From the NCBI RefSeq assembly GCF_016919245.1, contig NZ_JAFEJA010000001.1:1-64000 (forward strand): a stretch of DNA of 64,000 nt. The letters run 5' to 3'. The notes beneath the pieces are model-generated. The model searched no databases, was not told where the DNA came from, and worked only from the letters and a program-made list of their open reading frames with translations. This DNA is from Streptomyces zhihengii (GTDB lineage: Bacteria > Actinomycetota > Actinomycetes > Streptomycetales > Streptomycetaceae). The number at the start of each line of letters is the position of its first letter. Position 1 is the first letter of the stretch. A program made the position numbers and the translations under genes. Of this stretch, positions 27,699 through 35,893 are shown in pieces.

Positions 27699-27943
27699 CA
27701 GCCGGCTCCGTAGCGGCGCTGGAACTTCTCGACGCGGCCGGCGGTGTCGAGGACGCGGGCGGAGCCCGTGTAGAAGGGGTGGCTGGCGGACGAGGTCTCG
27801 ACGTCGACGACCGGGTAGGTGTTGCCGTCCTCCCAGTCGACCGTCCTGTCGCTGGTCATGGTGGAGCGGGTGAGGAACGCGGTGCCGGAGGCGGAGTCGC
27901 GGAAGACGACGGGCTCGTAGGCGGGGTGGATACCGGGCTTCAT
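27698..27943 (-). CDS. rpmE2: 50S ribosomal protein L31 type B (zinc-independent)
   Basis: The 81-residue product begins [16 protein letters not shown] and contains [20 protein letters not shown], the typical type B L31 sequence. It has no CxxC zinc motif and no cysteine. GAAAGGG precedes the ATG. It is the second gene of the minus-strand Zur-type operon, 51 bp after L33, and overlaps the CobW-like gene start by one base. It should replace the zinc-containing L31 when zinc is scarce. Confidence 0.95.
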   Translation of the reverse strand: MKPGIHPAYEPVVFRDSASGTAFLTRSTMTSDRTVDWEDGNTYPVVDVETSSASHPFYTGSARVLDTAGRVEKFQRRYGAG

Positions 27944-27994
27944 GGCCGGCCCTTTCGACGATGGGGCAGGGAGTGTGGCGGAGGTGCGGGGTGG

Positions 27995-28159
27995 TCAGCG
28001 CTCTTCGCGGAAGTCGACATGGCGGCGCGCCACCGGGTCGTACTTGCGGAGCACCATCCGGTCGGGGTCGTTGCGCCGGTTCTTGCGGGTGACGTAGGTG
28101 AACCCGGTTCCCGCCGTCGAGCGGAGCTTGACGACCGGGCGGATCTCGTTGCGTGCCAT
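27995..28159 (-). CDS. rpmG: 50S ribosomal protein L33, zinc-independent paralogue
   Basis: The 54-residue product [20 protein letters not shown]... ends [14 protein letters not shown] and is a C-minus L33: the two CxxC pairs of the zinc form are absent. ATG 28159 is used rather than the upstream ATG at 28177, which would lie inside the promoter. A -10 hexamer TATAGT ends six bases before the ATG, so the transcript is probably leaderless. It heads the minus-strand operon, divergent from L28-S14. Confidence 0.93.
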   Translation of the reverse strand: MARNEIRPVVKLRSTAGTGFTYVTRKNRRNDPDRMVLRKYDPVARRHVDFREER

Positions 28160-28165
28160 GCCGCT

Positions 28166-28193
28166 ACTATATGACAATGATTTCCATTACCAA
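28166..28193 (-). promoter_or_regulatory. Zur-like operator and promoter between rpmG and rpmB2
   Basis: At 28172-28186 lies TGACAATGATTTCCA, which matches the Streptomyces Zur box TGAAAATGATTTTCA at 13 of 15 positions. On the minus strand a -35 TTGGTA (28188-28193) and a -10 TATAGT (28166-28171) are 16 bp apart, with the operator filling the spacer, so zinc-loaded Zur would block polymerase directly. The -10 ends six bases before the L33 ATG, which implies a leaderless mRNA. The same operator can serve the divergent L28-S14 genes. Confidence 0.8.
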
Positions 28194-28226
28194 CACGCTG
28201 CGGTAGCGAGAAAGGCGGCTGCAACC

Positions 28227-28463
28227 ATGTCGGCCCACTGCCAACTGACCGGCGCCCAGCCGGGATTCGGCAACACCATCTCCCACTCCCACCGGCGCAC
28301 ATCACGCCGCTTCGACCCCAACATCCAGCGCAAGCGCTACTGGCTGCCCAGCGAGGGCCGGCACGTCCGCCTCACCCTGAGCGCCAGGGCGATCAAGACG
28401 GTGGACACGATCGGAATCGAGGCCGCCGTGGCCCGGATCCGCGCACGGGGAGGCAAGGTCTGA
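28227..28463 (+). CDS. rpmB2: 50S ribosomal protein L28, zinc-independent paralogue
   Basis: The 78-residue product begins [15 protein letters not shown] and carries the L28 hallmark [20 protein letters not shown]. It keeps one N-terminal cysteine but lacks the other cysteines of the zinc-binding form. The ATG at 28227 has an AAAGG about 12 bp upstream. Its stop overlaps the S14 start by one base (TGATG). It lies divergently from L33 across the Zur-like box and should be induced by zinc depletion. Confidence 0.93.
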   Translation: MSAHCQLTGAQPGFGNTISHSHRRTSRRFDPNIQRKRYWLPSEGRHVRLTLSARAIKTVDTIGIEAAVARIRARGGKV

Positions 28464-28768
28464 TGGCGAAGAAGAGCAAGATCGCGCAGAACGCGAGGCG
28501 CAAGGAGACCGTCGAGCGGTACGCCACCCGGCGGGCCGCACTGAAGGAGACCATCCGCCGGCCGTCCTCCACCGCGGCCGAACGCGAGGCCGCCCAGGCC
28601 GAACTGCGGCGGCAGCCGCGCGACGCCAGCGCCACCCGCGTACGCAACCGCGACGGCGTCGACGGGCGCCCCCGCGGCTACCTGCGCAAGTTCGGGCTCT
28701 CGCGGGTGCGCACCCGACAGCAGGCCCACGCCGGATTCCTGCCCGGAGTGACCAAGTCCTCCTGGTAG
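28463..28768 (+). CDS. rpsN2: 30S ribosomal protein S14, zinc-independent paralogue
   Basis: The 101-residue product ([20 protein letters not shown]...) is the long, cysteine-free S14 type with the [19 protein letters not shown] signature near its C-terminus. The short zinc-binding S14 has a CxxC-CxxC knuckle that is missing here. It is translationally coupled to L28 by a one-base overlap and is followed by a 7-bp hairpin at 28774. Confidence 0.95.
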   Translation: MAKKSKIAQNARRKETVERYATRRAALKETIRRPSSTAAEREAAQAELRRQPRDASATRVRNRDGVDGRPRGYLRKFGLSRVRTRQQAHAGFLPGVTKSSW

Positions 28769-28773
28769 CGGCC

Positions 28774-28793
28774 GGCTTCGGACCGACGAAGCC
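28774..28793 (+). terminator. Hairpin after rpsN2
   Basis: GGCTTCG at 28774-28780 pairs with CGAAGCC at 28787-28793 around a 6-nt loop, six bases after the S14 stop codon. It is short but well placed for terminating the L28-S14 transcript. Confidence 0.5.
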
Positions 28794-29334
28794 CGGTCGG
28801 GTGACCCCGGAACGTCCGAGCCCGACCTGCCGGGCATCGCCGCCCATCACATAGAGGGTCACCACCTCCCGTCACATGGAGGGTCGCCGATGTCGCGTTC
28901 GGCCCCTGCGGACCCACGGACAGGGGACCGCAGGGGCCACACGCGAACCCCCGCGAGGCGCGGACCGCCGAAGCCCGGCCCCACGGGGCCGGCCGGGCAC
29001 GTCCGGCCACACCTTGCCGCGCCCAGTGAGACATCGGCGGCATGAAGCCTGCCCTGGATCGCCGTACGCCGAGCGGCACGGCTCTGCCGACGGACACGCC
29101 GAGCGCCCCGCCAGGAGCCTGCCCCGCGGCGCCCGGCGACCTCACCCGGCGGGCTGTCCCGCCAGGAGCCAGGCACGGTCGCCCTCACGTGTTCACCCGG
29201 CACCGAGGAACCCTCACCCGCGCGGGAAGCCGCCCGGGCGGAGCGCCGGCCCGTCGCCTGCCCGCTCCGTGGCGCCTCGGCCGCGCGCGGCCTGGCGCGA
29301 GGGACCCGCGCCACCCTTCCACGCACCGGCCAAA
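28794..29334. other. Non-coding stretch between S14 and L32
   Basis: About 540 bp without a believable gene; the open frames on both strands are Arg/Pro/Gly-rich with no family resemblance. An 11-bp perfect stem (28901-28911 with 28928-28938) could be a second terminator. Two similar 14-bp segments (CACATAGAGGGTCACC and CACATGGAGGGTCGCC) lie at about 28847 and 28874. The promoter for L32 begins at 29335. Confidence 0.5.
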
Positions 29335-29364
29335 TTGATAATGGGATCCATTTTCATGTAGCTT
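29335..29364 (+). promoter_or_regulatory. Promoter with a second Zur-like dyad upstream of L32
   Basis: TTGATA (29335-29340) and TAGCTT (29359-29364) form a plausible -35/-10 pair with an 18-bp spacer. Overlapping it, TGATAATGG (29336-29344) and CCATTTTCA (29348-29356) form an inverted repeat that matches at 8 of 9 positions around GAT. The half-sites resemble Zur half-boxes (TGAAAAT), but the spacing is wider than in the 7-1-7 box, so the assignment to Zur is inferred from the genes it controls. Confidence 0.6.
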
Positions 29365-29398
29365 CTGCGGTGTCAGACCCGGACCGAGGAGTCTCACG

Positions 29399-29569
29399 AT
29401 GGCCGTTCCCAAGCGGAAGATGTCCCGCAGCAACACCCGCCACCGCCGCGCCCAGTGGAAGGCGAGCACGCCCCAGTTGGTCCCGGTCACCGTCGACGGC
29501 GTCGTGCACCAGGTCCCGCAGCGCCTGGTGAAAGCGTACGAGCGCGGCCTCGTCCACCCGGAGGGCTGA
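29399..29569 (+). CDS. rpmF: 50S ribosomal protein L32, zinc-independent paralogue
   Basis: The 56-residue product [20 protein letters not shown]... is an L32 with the conserved PKRKxSRSxxRxRRA start. The four-cysteine zinc knuckle found in zinc-type L32 is absent; the middle reads [24 protein letters not shown] lies seven bases before the ATG. The CobW GTPase gene follows after 6 bp, and both are behind the Zur-like dyad. Confidence 0.93.
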   Translation: MAVPKRKMSRSNTRHRRAQWKASTPQLVPVTVDGVVHQVPQRLVKAYERGLVHPEG

Positions 29570-29575
29570 GCTTCC

Positions 29576-30736
29576 ATGACAGCTGTCGACCGGCTGCCCG
29601 TGACCGTCCTCTCCGGGTTCCTGGGGGCAGGGAAGACCACGCTCCTCAACCATGTACTCGGCAACCGCGAAGGGCTGCGGGTCGCGGTCGTCGTCAACGA
29701 CATGAGCGAGGTCAACATCGATGCCGCGCTCGTCCGCGGCGGCACGGCAGCGCTGTCCCGGACGGAGGAGCGGCTGGTCGAGATGACCAACGGATGCATC
29801 TGCTGCACCCTGCGCGACGACCTCCTGGAGGAGGTCGACCGGCTCGCCCGCGAGGGCCGCTTCGACTACCTGCTCATCGAGTCCAGCGGCATCTCCGAAC
29901 CCATGCCGGTGGCCGCGACGTTCTCCTTCCCGCGGGACGACGGCGCCACCCTCGGCGACCTCGCGCGCCTGGACACGATGGTGACCGTCGTGGACGCCGC
30001 GAACTTCCTGGCGGAACTCGGCGGCGGCGACGAACTCGTCGCGCGCGGTCTCGATCAGTACGAGGACGACGAGCGCACCGTCAGCGACCTGCTCATGGAC
30101 CAGGTCGAGTTCGCCGACGTCATCGTGCTCAACAAACTCGACCTGGCCGGGCCCGACGAAGCGCGCCGGCTCCGCGCCACGCTCTCCCGGCTCAACGCCG
30201 AAGCGCGGATCGTCCCCGCCGTACGCGGACGGGTGCCCGTCGAACACATCCTGGGCACCGGTCTGTTCGACGTGGAAAGGGCACAGCAGGCCCCCGGCTG
30301 GGTGAAGGAACTCAACGGGGAGCACGTGCCGGAGACCGAGGAGTACGGCATCTCCTCCCTCGTGTTCCGCTCCGGCGCGCCCTTCCACCCCGGGCGGCTG
30401 TGGACCTTCGTCACCCAGGGCCTCGACAGCCGGACCTACGGTCGCGTACTGCGTTCCAAGGGCTTCTTCCGGCTCGCCGGCCGCCCCGGGGTGACCGGGC
30501 TGTGGTCCCAGGCCGGCGCTGTCGCCCGGTTCGAACCGTCCGGCGCCCGCGGTCCGGAGACGGCACAGGGCCAGGAACTGGTCTTCATCGGCAGCGGCCT
30601 GCGCGCCGACGCCCTCCGTGCGGCCCTCGACGCCTGCCTGATGGTGCCGGGCGAGACCGTTCCCGCCGACGACGACTTTCCCGCCTGGGAGACGTACGGC
30701 ATCGGGGACGTCTGCGAGCACGGCCAGGTGGCCTGA
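29576..30736 (+). CDS. CobW/COG0523-family GTPase, putative zinc metallochaperone (386 aa)
   Basis: The N-terminal G domain has the Walker [16 protein letters not shown] at residues about 14-28, the family metal motif [11 protein letters not shown], an [12 protein letters not shown] switch segment and the guanine-recognition NKLDL. A CobW C-terminal domain follows, with [13 protein letters not shown]. This is a full-length, intact COG0523 protein. In bacteria those under Zur control deliver zinc to essential enzymes when the metal is scarce. Linkage to L32 and to the operator supports a zinc role. It contrasts with the P-loop-less relative at 26547-27698. Confidence 0.92.
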   Translation: MTAVDRLPVTVLSGFLGAGKTTLLNHVLGNREGLRVAVVVNDMSEVNIDAALVRGGTAALSRTEERLVEMTNGCICCTLRDDLLEEVDRLAREGRFDYLLIESSGISEPMPVAATFSFPRDDGATLGDLARLDTMVTVVDAANFLAELGGGDELVARGLDQYEDDERTVSDLLMDQVEFADVIVLNKLDLAGPDEARRLRATLSRLNAEARIVPAVRGRVPVEHILGTGLFDVERAQQAPGWVKELNGEHVPETEEYGISSLVFRSGAPFHPGRLWTFVTQGLDSRTYGRVLRSKGFFRLAGRPGVTGLWSQAGAVARFEPSGARGPETAQGQELVFIGSGLRADALRAALDACLMVPGETVPADDDFPAWETYGIGDVCEHGQVA

Positions 30737-30869
30737 CACAGGCCCCCGCGCACTCCGGGCCGGACGGTGGTCGCAGCCACGGCATCGTCCGGCCCGGCTT
30801 CTTCCGGAAGTCCCCGGGACAGCACGCCCCGGGGGGCGTCCGCTCCCCTCGCCCACCGTGGCGTCTGCC

Positions 30870-30930
30870 CCGCCCGTTCCGTCTGCTCCGCCCGTTCCGT
30901 CTGCTCCGTCTGCTGTCTGCTCCGTCTGCT
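30870..30930. repeat. Short tandem repeats based on CCGTCTGCT
   Basis: Two perfect 18-bp copies (30870-30887, 30888-30905) are followed by further CCGTCTGCT and GTCTGCT units to 30930. The tract lies in the 265-bp space between the CobW gene and the convergent GNAT gene and encodes nothing evident. Confidence 0.8.
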
Positions 30931-31001
30931 CTGGAGGAGTCGCCGGGCCCTGCCACAAGACCGTGCTACCCCGAAGCGGCTCGGGGGCAGCACAGGAGGC
31001 G

Positions 31002-31511
31002 TCAGACGCCGAAGGCGGCGGGGTACTGGATGGTGCCGGTCGGGACGGGGCGGGTGTCGTCCAGGGCCATCGCCATCATGGCCTCGTCCGGGACGTCGAA
31101 GGGGGCCCGGACGCCGAAGCCGGAGGCGGGCGTGAAGCCGAACCGGGGGTAGTAGTCGGGGTGGCCCAGGACCAGGACGAGGTTCTCTCCCCGGGTTCGG
31201 GCGGCGTCGAGTACGGCACGGATGGCCGCAGAGCCTGCACCGGCCCGCTGAACCGAGGGCAGAACCGCGCACGGAGCCAGGGCCAGGGCCGGTTCGCCGT
31301 CGACGTGGCAGCGGGTGAGCAGCGCGAACGCCACCGGGGCGTTGTCGGGGCCCGCCGCGACCATGGAGAAGCCGTCGGTCCATGCCTCCGGGTCGGCGCG
31401 CAGGGCGTCGACGATGTCCGCTTCCTGAGGGGTCGGGAAGGCCGCGAGGGTGATGTCGCGGATAGCGGGGATGTCGCCGGGGGTCTCGGGGCGGGTGGTC
31501 CAGGTGGTCAT
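31002..31511 (-). CDS. GNAT-family N-acetyltransferase, YhbS-like (169 aa)
   Basis: The protein has the GNAT layout with an acetyl-CoA pocket in VLPSVQRAGAGSAAIRAVL and the family segment LVLVLGHPDYYPRFGFTPA, typical of YhbS-type acetyltransferases. The length is normal. The substrate is not predictable. It is a single gene, convergent with the zinc-response CobW gene; a 215-bp gap without evident features separates it from the toxin gene. Confidence 0.85.
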   Translation of the reverse strand: MTTWTTRPETPGDIPAIRDITLAAFPTPQEADIVDALRADPEAWTDGFSMVAAGPDNAPVAFALLTRCHVDGEPALALAPCAVLPSVQRAGAGSAAIRAVLDAARTRGENLVLVLGHPDYYPRFGFTPASGFGVRAPFDVPDEAMMAMALDDTRPVPTGTIQYPAAFGV

Positions 31512-31726
31512 GGTCGTTCCGTTCTCGGTGGCGAGCGGGGTGGTGCCCGCGGCACAGCTGCGGTCGCCGTTGCGGGTGCGGCACGGGATCGCCTCGGTGG
31601 GGGCGGTTGCGGGTCCGGACCGGCATCGTGGTCACGGCGGCTCGATGCCTCCGGGGCCCGGGCGGCGGCGGACGATCTCGCGAGCATCGGGTGTGCGAGG
31701 TCGGCAGCCGTGCCGCGGCGGAGTGT

Positions 31727-32101
31727 TCAGATCCGCCAGGTGCGAATGCGCTCGGCTGCTTGGTAGACGCTCGTCTTGCCGGCCTGGATGTCGCGGACGA
31801 GGTCGACCATGGCGCCGTACGGGGGGTCGATGCCGTCGCCCGAGGCGTTCATGTAGGCGGCCGCGACCTGGCAGGCGTAGAGGCTGTTGCGGTAGGGCAG
31901 CGGCTGCAGGCGGACCAGGGTGTGCAGGAGGGCGCCGGCGCGCCAGGCCGGGTCGGGGTCGGCGGTCGCGGGGCGGGGGATGCGGGTCCTGTGGCGGGCG
32001 ACGGCGGCGACCAGGGCGGAGTAGTCGGCGACGGAGACGTCTTCGGGGACGGCCTGTTCCTGGACGTCCAGGAGCCAGGGGACGTCGACGTAGAGGATCA
32101 T
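31727..32101 (-). CDS. Fic/Doc-like toxin component (124 aa)
   Basis: The product (MILYVDVPWLLDVQEQAVPE...) resembles the short actinobacterial Fic/Doc-like toxins: a helical domain with a central PLPYRNSLYACQVAAAYM where classical Fic proteins have HPFxxGNxR, followed by DPPYGAMVDLVRDIQAG. The catalytic histidine and glycine of the standard motif are missing, so AMP or phosphate transfer is uncertain. The gene overlaps its upstream partner by one base (TGATG), as is typical of toxin-antitoxin pairs. Confidence 0.7.
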   Translation of the reverse strand: MILYVDVPWLLDVQEQAVPEDVSVADYSALVAAVARHRTRIPRPATADPDPAWRAGALLHTLVRLQPLPYRNSLYACQVAAAYMNASGDGIDPPYGAMVDLVRDIQAGKTSVYQAAERIRTWRI

Positions 32102-32340
32102 CAGGCCGCGTCCGCTCCCTGACTGCGGGCAGCGGGCGGGGCCTCGTCGGGGAAGGCGTCGTCGAACTCACCGCGGTGGGTCTCGCCCCAGGAGACGGCG
32201 TAGCGGACGAACTGCAGGCGCTGCTGCTCTCGCAGCGGCAGGTCGTGGACGTACTGCTTGAGCGACTTGCCCTCGGCGGCCGCGGCGGCGCGGACCGCTT
32301 CGAGTTCCTCGTCGGAGAAGGTGATGTTCAAGGACGGCAT
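32101..32340 (-). CDS. Antitoxin of a Fic/Doc-like pair (79 aa)
   Basis: ATG 32340 is used; the frame extends upstream but would run through the palindromic operator. The N-terminus MPSLNITFSDEELEAVRAAA is a ribbon-helix-helix-like DNA-binding start, and the acidic C-terminal part would wrap the toxin. It precedes the toxin in one operon with a one-base overlap. A perfect 17-bp palindrome eight bases upstream of its ATG is the expected autoregulatory site. Confidence 0.75.
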   Translation of the reverse strand: MPSLNITFSDEELEAVRAAAAAEGKSLKQYVHDLPLREQQRLQFVRYAVSWGETHRGEFDDAFPDEAPPAARSQGADAA

Positions 32341-32348
32341 ACTCTCAT

Positions 32349-32365
32349 GGTACCTAGTAGGTACC
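32349..32365 (-). promoter_or_regulatory. Perfect 17-bp palindrome, probable antitoxin operator
   Basis: GGTACCTA and TAGGTACC flank a single central base, giving perfect 8-1-8 symmetry directly upstream of the antitoxin ATG. Its position suits conditional autorepression by the toxin-antitoxin complex. Confidence 0.8.
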
Positions 32366-32547
32366 TGCGTGGGCCAGGGTCGAGTTCGGATCCGCGTCAC
32401 CGCAGGTCATCCGCTCGACCACGCCCCGTCGATCCGGCCGGGAAACGAGGGGGGACGGGGGTCCGGACGGCACGTTCGAGCCGCCGGTCACCGGCGCACT
32501 CCCGGCACATGGTGCATGACGGACGGTGGGGCGGGCACACGGGGTCC

Positions 32548-33084
32548 ATGCACGGACGACACGTACGTTCCGCACGCACCCCCGGCCCCGGCATGTCACC
32601 CGCAGGCCCCTCGTACCCCCGCCATGCCCGCCGGGGACCGTCCACGAGCCGGCTCAGGCGCCGCATCACCGCCTACCGCGAGGTCGATCTCCTGACCGCC
32701 ACGATGCCCGCGGGCTCCGTCCGCCCGGCCGAGGAATGCCTCCTCCTCGTGCACTCCCGCCACGTGGTCGGACACGTCTGCTACCGCATCTGCCGGCTCT
32801 GCGCACGGGGCACCATCAGCGCCCTCGCCATCGACGAGCCCTTCCTCGGTACCGGCCTCGACACCCGTGCCCTCGCGCACCTGAAGTCCCGCCACCCCGA
32901 CCTCCACTGGTTCAGCACGCTCCACCAGCGCACCACACGCGACCTCCTGCGGCGCATGGGCGTGCCGGTACTCCCGGACAACCGCCCACCCTGCGCCCAC
33001 TCCCCCGCCGATCCCGCCCCCACGCGGACCGCCGGCCCTCGGGCACCCAGGCCGGCCCGGGACGCGGCACGCCTCACCGGATGA
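32548..33084 (+). CDS. Acetyltransferase-like hypothetical protein (178 aa)
   Basis: The start is uncertain (ATG 32548, or ATG 32593). After a basic Pro/Arg-rich N-terminus comes a compact domain with GHVCYRICRLCARGTISALA, then PFLGTGLDTRALAHL and TLHQRTTRDLLRRMGVP. The GTGLDTRALAHL segment resembles the acetyl-CoA-binding turn of GNAT folds, but key features are incomplete, so this is a weak fold suggestion. Two cysteines of the CYRICRLC segment could bind metal. The gene stands alone. Confidence 0.55.
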   Translation: MHGRHVRSARTPGPGMSPAGPSYPRHARRGPSTSRLRRRITAYREVDLLTATMPAGSVRPAEECLLLVHSRHVVGHVCYRICRLCARGTISALAIDEPFLGTGLDTRALAHLKSRHPDLHWFSTLHQRTTRDLLRRMGVPVLPDNRPPCAHSPADPAPTRTAGPRAPRPARDAARLTG

Positions 33085-33182
33085 GACGGTGACTGGGCTG
33101 GTCCCGGGGCTCGGATCCTGCCGCGGAGAGTGCCACCGACTCCCCACGACGGCTGTCGGAAGCGGGTCGTAGGCTGCGGCCC

Positions 33183-33707
33183 ATGGAATCGCTGATCGCC
33201 GCCGTCCGTGAGCAGGAAGAAGCTGCCCGTTTCCTGGCTTGGCCGGGTGACTTCGACCTCGACCGAGGCGATCATGTCGAGGAGGTGCACCTCGCCTCGG
33301 GTGCCGTGCTCGAAGGGTTCGCCGGCGATGGTGCGGGCGGCACGTTCTTCTTCTGCGGTGAGGGCGGAGAGGAGCGTCCGATCCTGTACGCCGACTCCGA
33401 AGGCGGCGCGGCTCTGGTCGCCGTCGGCCTGCCCGAGCTGGTGCGGCTCCTGCTGGTCGTGCCGTGGTGGCGGGACTGCCAGGCGTTCACGGACGAGGAG
33501 AGCCGCGAGCTCGAGGCCGAGTACGTGGAGGACATGCCGGACCTCGCCGCCAGAAGGGCCCGTGCTGCCGCGGCACTCGGCCTCGAACTTCCGGACCGGT
33601 CCGCGGTGCTGGCCCGTCTGTCGGAGGTGGCCACTCGGCTGGGGAAGGACTACGTCTTGATCTTCACGCCGGAAGGAAACCCGTACGAACCGCTCTTCGC
33701 GGCCTGA
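33183..33707 (+). CDS. Conserved hypothetical protein, SUKH-like (174 aa)
   Basis: The protein is a cytoplasmic, acidic alpha/beta protein. The strand-turn segment GTFFFCGEGGEERPILYADSE, followed by a helix GLPELVRLLLVVPWW, resembles SMI1/KNR4 (SUKH) proteins, many of which are immunity proteins. The resemblance is in pattern only and the family assignment is tentative. It stands alone ahead of a shared hairpin with the convergent ABC transporter. Confidence 0.6.
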   Translation: MESLIAAVREQEEAARFLAWPGDFDLDRGDHVEEVHLASGAVLEGFAGDGAGGTFFFCGEGGEERPILYADSEGGAALVAVGLPELVRLLLVVPWWRDCQAFTDEESRELEAEYVEDMPDLAARRARAAAALGLELPDRSAVLARLSEVATRLGKDYVLIFTPEGNPYEPLFAA

Positions 33708-33865
33708 GGGTTTCCTCGACCGGGTCCGCCTGTGTGCTGCCAGTGGCGGGAGTCTTCGTTGCCTGGTCGCCGCCGTCGGCAAAGGCTGTCTGCTCCTCCT
33801 GATCTCCAGGATCTCGCGATCGTCATCGGGGGTCGAAGCACGCTTGAGCCGGCTGACCCGCTCAC

Positions 33866-33894
33866 GCCTCACGCGCCGCCTCGGCGCGTGAGGC
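33866..33894. terminator. Perfect 13-bp hairpin between convergent genes
   Basis: Arms 33866-33878 and 33882-33894 pair over 13 bp around a CCT loop. It lies eight bases after the stop codon of the minus-strand ABC transporter and also downstream of the plus-strand hypothetical gene, so it can work for both. Confidence 0.8.
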
Positions 33895-33901
33895 TCGCGG
33901 G

Positions 33902-35893
33902 TCACACCTGGTCGGGGACGACGGGCGCGGCGGGGTGCGGGACGGTGGCGGCTGGGGCGTACTGGGCGGCCTGGGCGTCGAACATGGCGGCGTATCGGCC
34001 GCGGGCGGCGAGGAGTTCGTCGTGGGTGCCGTGCTCGGCGAGGCGGCCGTCGCTGAGGACGTAGATGTGGTCGGCGTGCCGGACGCCGGACATGCGGTGG
34101 GTGACCAGGACGACGGCCCGGTTGGGGGCGGCGAGGCGGCGGATGCGGTCGAAGGCCTCGATCTCCGCTTCCGGGTCGAGGGCGGAGGTCGGCTCGTCGA
34201 CGATGAGGACGCCGTCCGCCTGTGACGTCGCACTGCGCCAGTGCGTGCGGGCCAGACCGATCTTCTGCCATTCGCCCCCGGACAGTTCGATGGCCCCGCG
34301 GAAGATGCGGGCCAGCAGGCTGCGCAGTCCGGCGGGGAGTTTGGCGACGACGGGGCCGGCGGCGGCGTAGTCGACGGAGGGCATGAGGTCCTCGTCCGTC
34401 GCTGGGTGGTCGGGGCGGCCGAGGCGGATGTTCATCGCGGCGGTCACCGGCCAGCGCTGGAAGTCCTGCGTGAGCAGCGAGACGCGCTCGAAGACCTGGG
34501 CGCGGTCGAGGCCGGTGAGATCGTCCTCGCCCCAGCGCAGCGTGCCGGTGTCGGGCAGCAGCATGCCGGAGAGGATCTTCATCAGGGTGCTCTTGCCGGA
34601 GCCGTTCTCGCCGACCACCGCGGTGACCGATCCCATGGGCAGGGTCAGGGACACGTCGTCCAGGGCCGCGGTGTCCCGGTCGGGGTAGCGGTAGGTGACC
34701 CGGTCCAGGACGATCTCGGCGACCCGTTCGGCGACGGGAGCGCCGCCGGAGGGCAGCGTCCGCAAGGCGGCCCGGGTGAGGAAGCGGCCGTGGTCACGGA
34801 CGTAGAGGCTCTCCTCGTGCAGTTGGTTGATGTTCATGACGAGCGCGCCCAGGCTCGCCGAGCCGGTGCGCACGGCGATGACGGCGGTCCCGGCGACGGC
34901 GAGGCTCATGTGCCCCGCCATGATCAGCCAGAACATGGCCCCGTACGTCGCGGCCATCGCCAGTCCGGACAGCGCGGAGGCCACCCACTCGGTCAGCGCC
35001 TTGCTGGAGGCCAGGCGCTCCTGTTCGGCTTCGGCGCTCTCGGCCATGCGCTCGTAGCGGCTGAGGAGGAAGGTACCGACGCCGTGGAGGCGGACCTCCT
35101 GGGCGGCGGTGCGTTCGGTGAGCAGGTTGCCGATGAGCCGGCTGGCCCGTACGTGTTCGATCCAGCTCATCACCGACACGTACCGTTCCTGGGCCACGCG
35201 CATGGCGCCCCAGCCGCGGGGGGCGGCGATGAGGATCAGCATGGGCAGCAGCACGGGATGCAGCACGAGAAGCACACCTGCGGTGGTGATCAGGGAGATG
35301 AGGCCGTTCAGCGCGGCGACACAGGCGCTGATCATGCGGCGGGCGGAGGCGGGGCCGTGCTGGGCGATGTCCACGAGCCGCCGGAAGTCGGGGTCGTCGA
35401 TGGCTTCCAGTTCGACGGCGGCCGCGGCAGCGAGGTACTGGGTGGTGGCGATCCTCTCGACCTTGGGCTCCAGTCGCCCCGCGCGGGACGTGGACCAGGC
35501 CGACAGGGCGGAGTTGACGACGCCGATGGCGGCGGCGGCCAGCAGGCCGGGCACCAGGGCGTGCAGCCGCTCGGCGGCGCTCCCGCTGCCGGCGAGCAGC
35601 GCGTGCATCACAGCGTTGACGGCGAGCAGGCCGGCGGCGGCGGCGATGCCCTGGCCGAGTTCGCTGATCCCGACGGAGACCAGGGCACGCCGGTCCGCCT
35701 GCCACGCGATGCGCAGCGTGGTGCCGACGAGGGCGGGCATGGAGCGCAGCGCGGACATCATGGTCAGGTCCAGCGACGCGTGTTCGTGCTGGGACCACCC
35801 CATGTCGTAGCGCAGGGGTCCGCCGAACAGTTCGTGTTCGGCGTCGGACACCTGCGGTTCGGCCATCCTGACCGGGCCGAAGAATCTCCTCAC
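33902..35893 (-). CDS. ABC exporter, fused permease and ATPase (663 aa)
   Basis: The start is GTG 35893, with GGAGG six bases upstream and a GTGA overlap with a small upstream ORF. Six hydrophobic segments occupy residues 40-330. The nucleotide-binding domain carries Walker A GENGSGKST, signature LSGGEWQK, Walker B VLIVDEPTSALDP and the H-loop VTHRMSG. This is the half-transporter type that dimerises for export of peptides, lipids or drugs. It has no N-terminal C39 peptidase domain. The coupled small basic ORF raises the possibility that the cargo is a peptide, but nothing else identifies the substrate. Confidence 0.88.
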   Translation of the reverse strand: MRRFFGPVRMAEPQVSDAEHELFGGPLRYDMGWSQHEHASLDLTMMSALRSMPALVGTTLRIAWQADRRALVSVGISELGQGIAAAAGLLAVNAVMHALLAGSGSAAERLHALVPGLLAAAAIGVVNSALSAWSTSRAGRLEPKVERIATTQYLAAAAAVELEAIDDPDFRRLVDIAQHGPASARRMISACVAALNGLISLITTAGVLLVLHPVLLPMLILIAAPRGWGAMRVAQERYVSVMSWIEHVRASRLIGNLLTERTAAQEVRLHGVGTFLLSRYERMAESAEAEQERLASSKALTEWVASALSGLAMAATYGAMFWLIMAGHMSLAVAGTAVIAVRTGSASLGALVMNINQLHEESLYVRDHGRFLTRAALRTLPSGGAPVAERVAEIVLDRVTYRYPDRDTAALDDVSLTLPMGSVTAVVGENGSGKSTLMKILSGMLLPDTGTLRWGEDDLTGLDRAQVFERVSLLTQDFQRWPVTAAMNIRLGRPDHPATDEDLMPSVDYAAAGPVVAKLPAGLRSLLARIFRGAIELSGGEWQKIGLARTHWRSATSQADGVLIVDEPTSALDPEAEIEAFDRIRRLAAPNRAVVLVTHRMSGVRHADHIYVLSDGRLAEHGTHDELLAARGRYAAMFDAQAAQYAPAATVPHPAAPVVPDQV

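Noticed and set aside
28859..29326. Minus-strand open frame of 155 codons between S14 and L32
   Set aside because: Composition is dominated by Arg, Gly and Ala, there is no ribosome site, and it overlaps hairpin structures; more likely non-coding.
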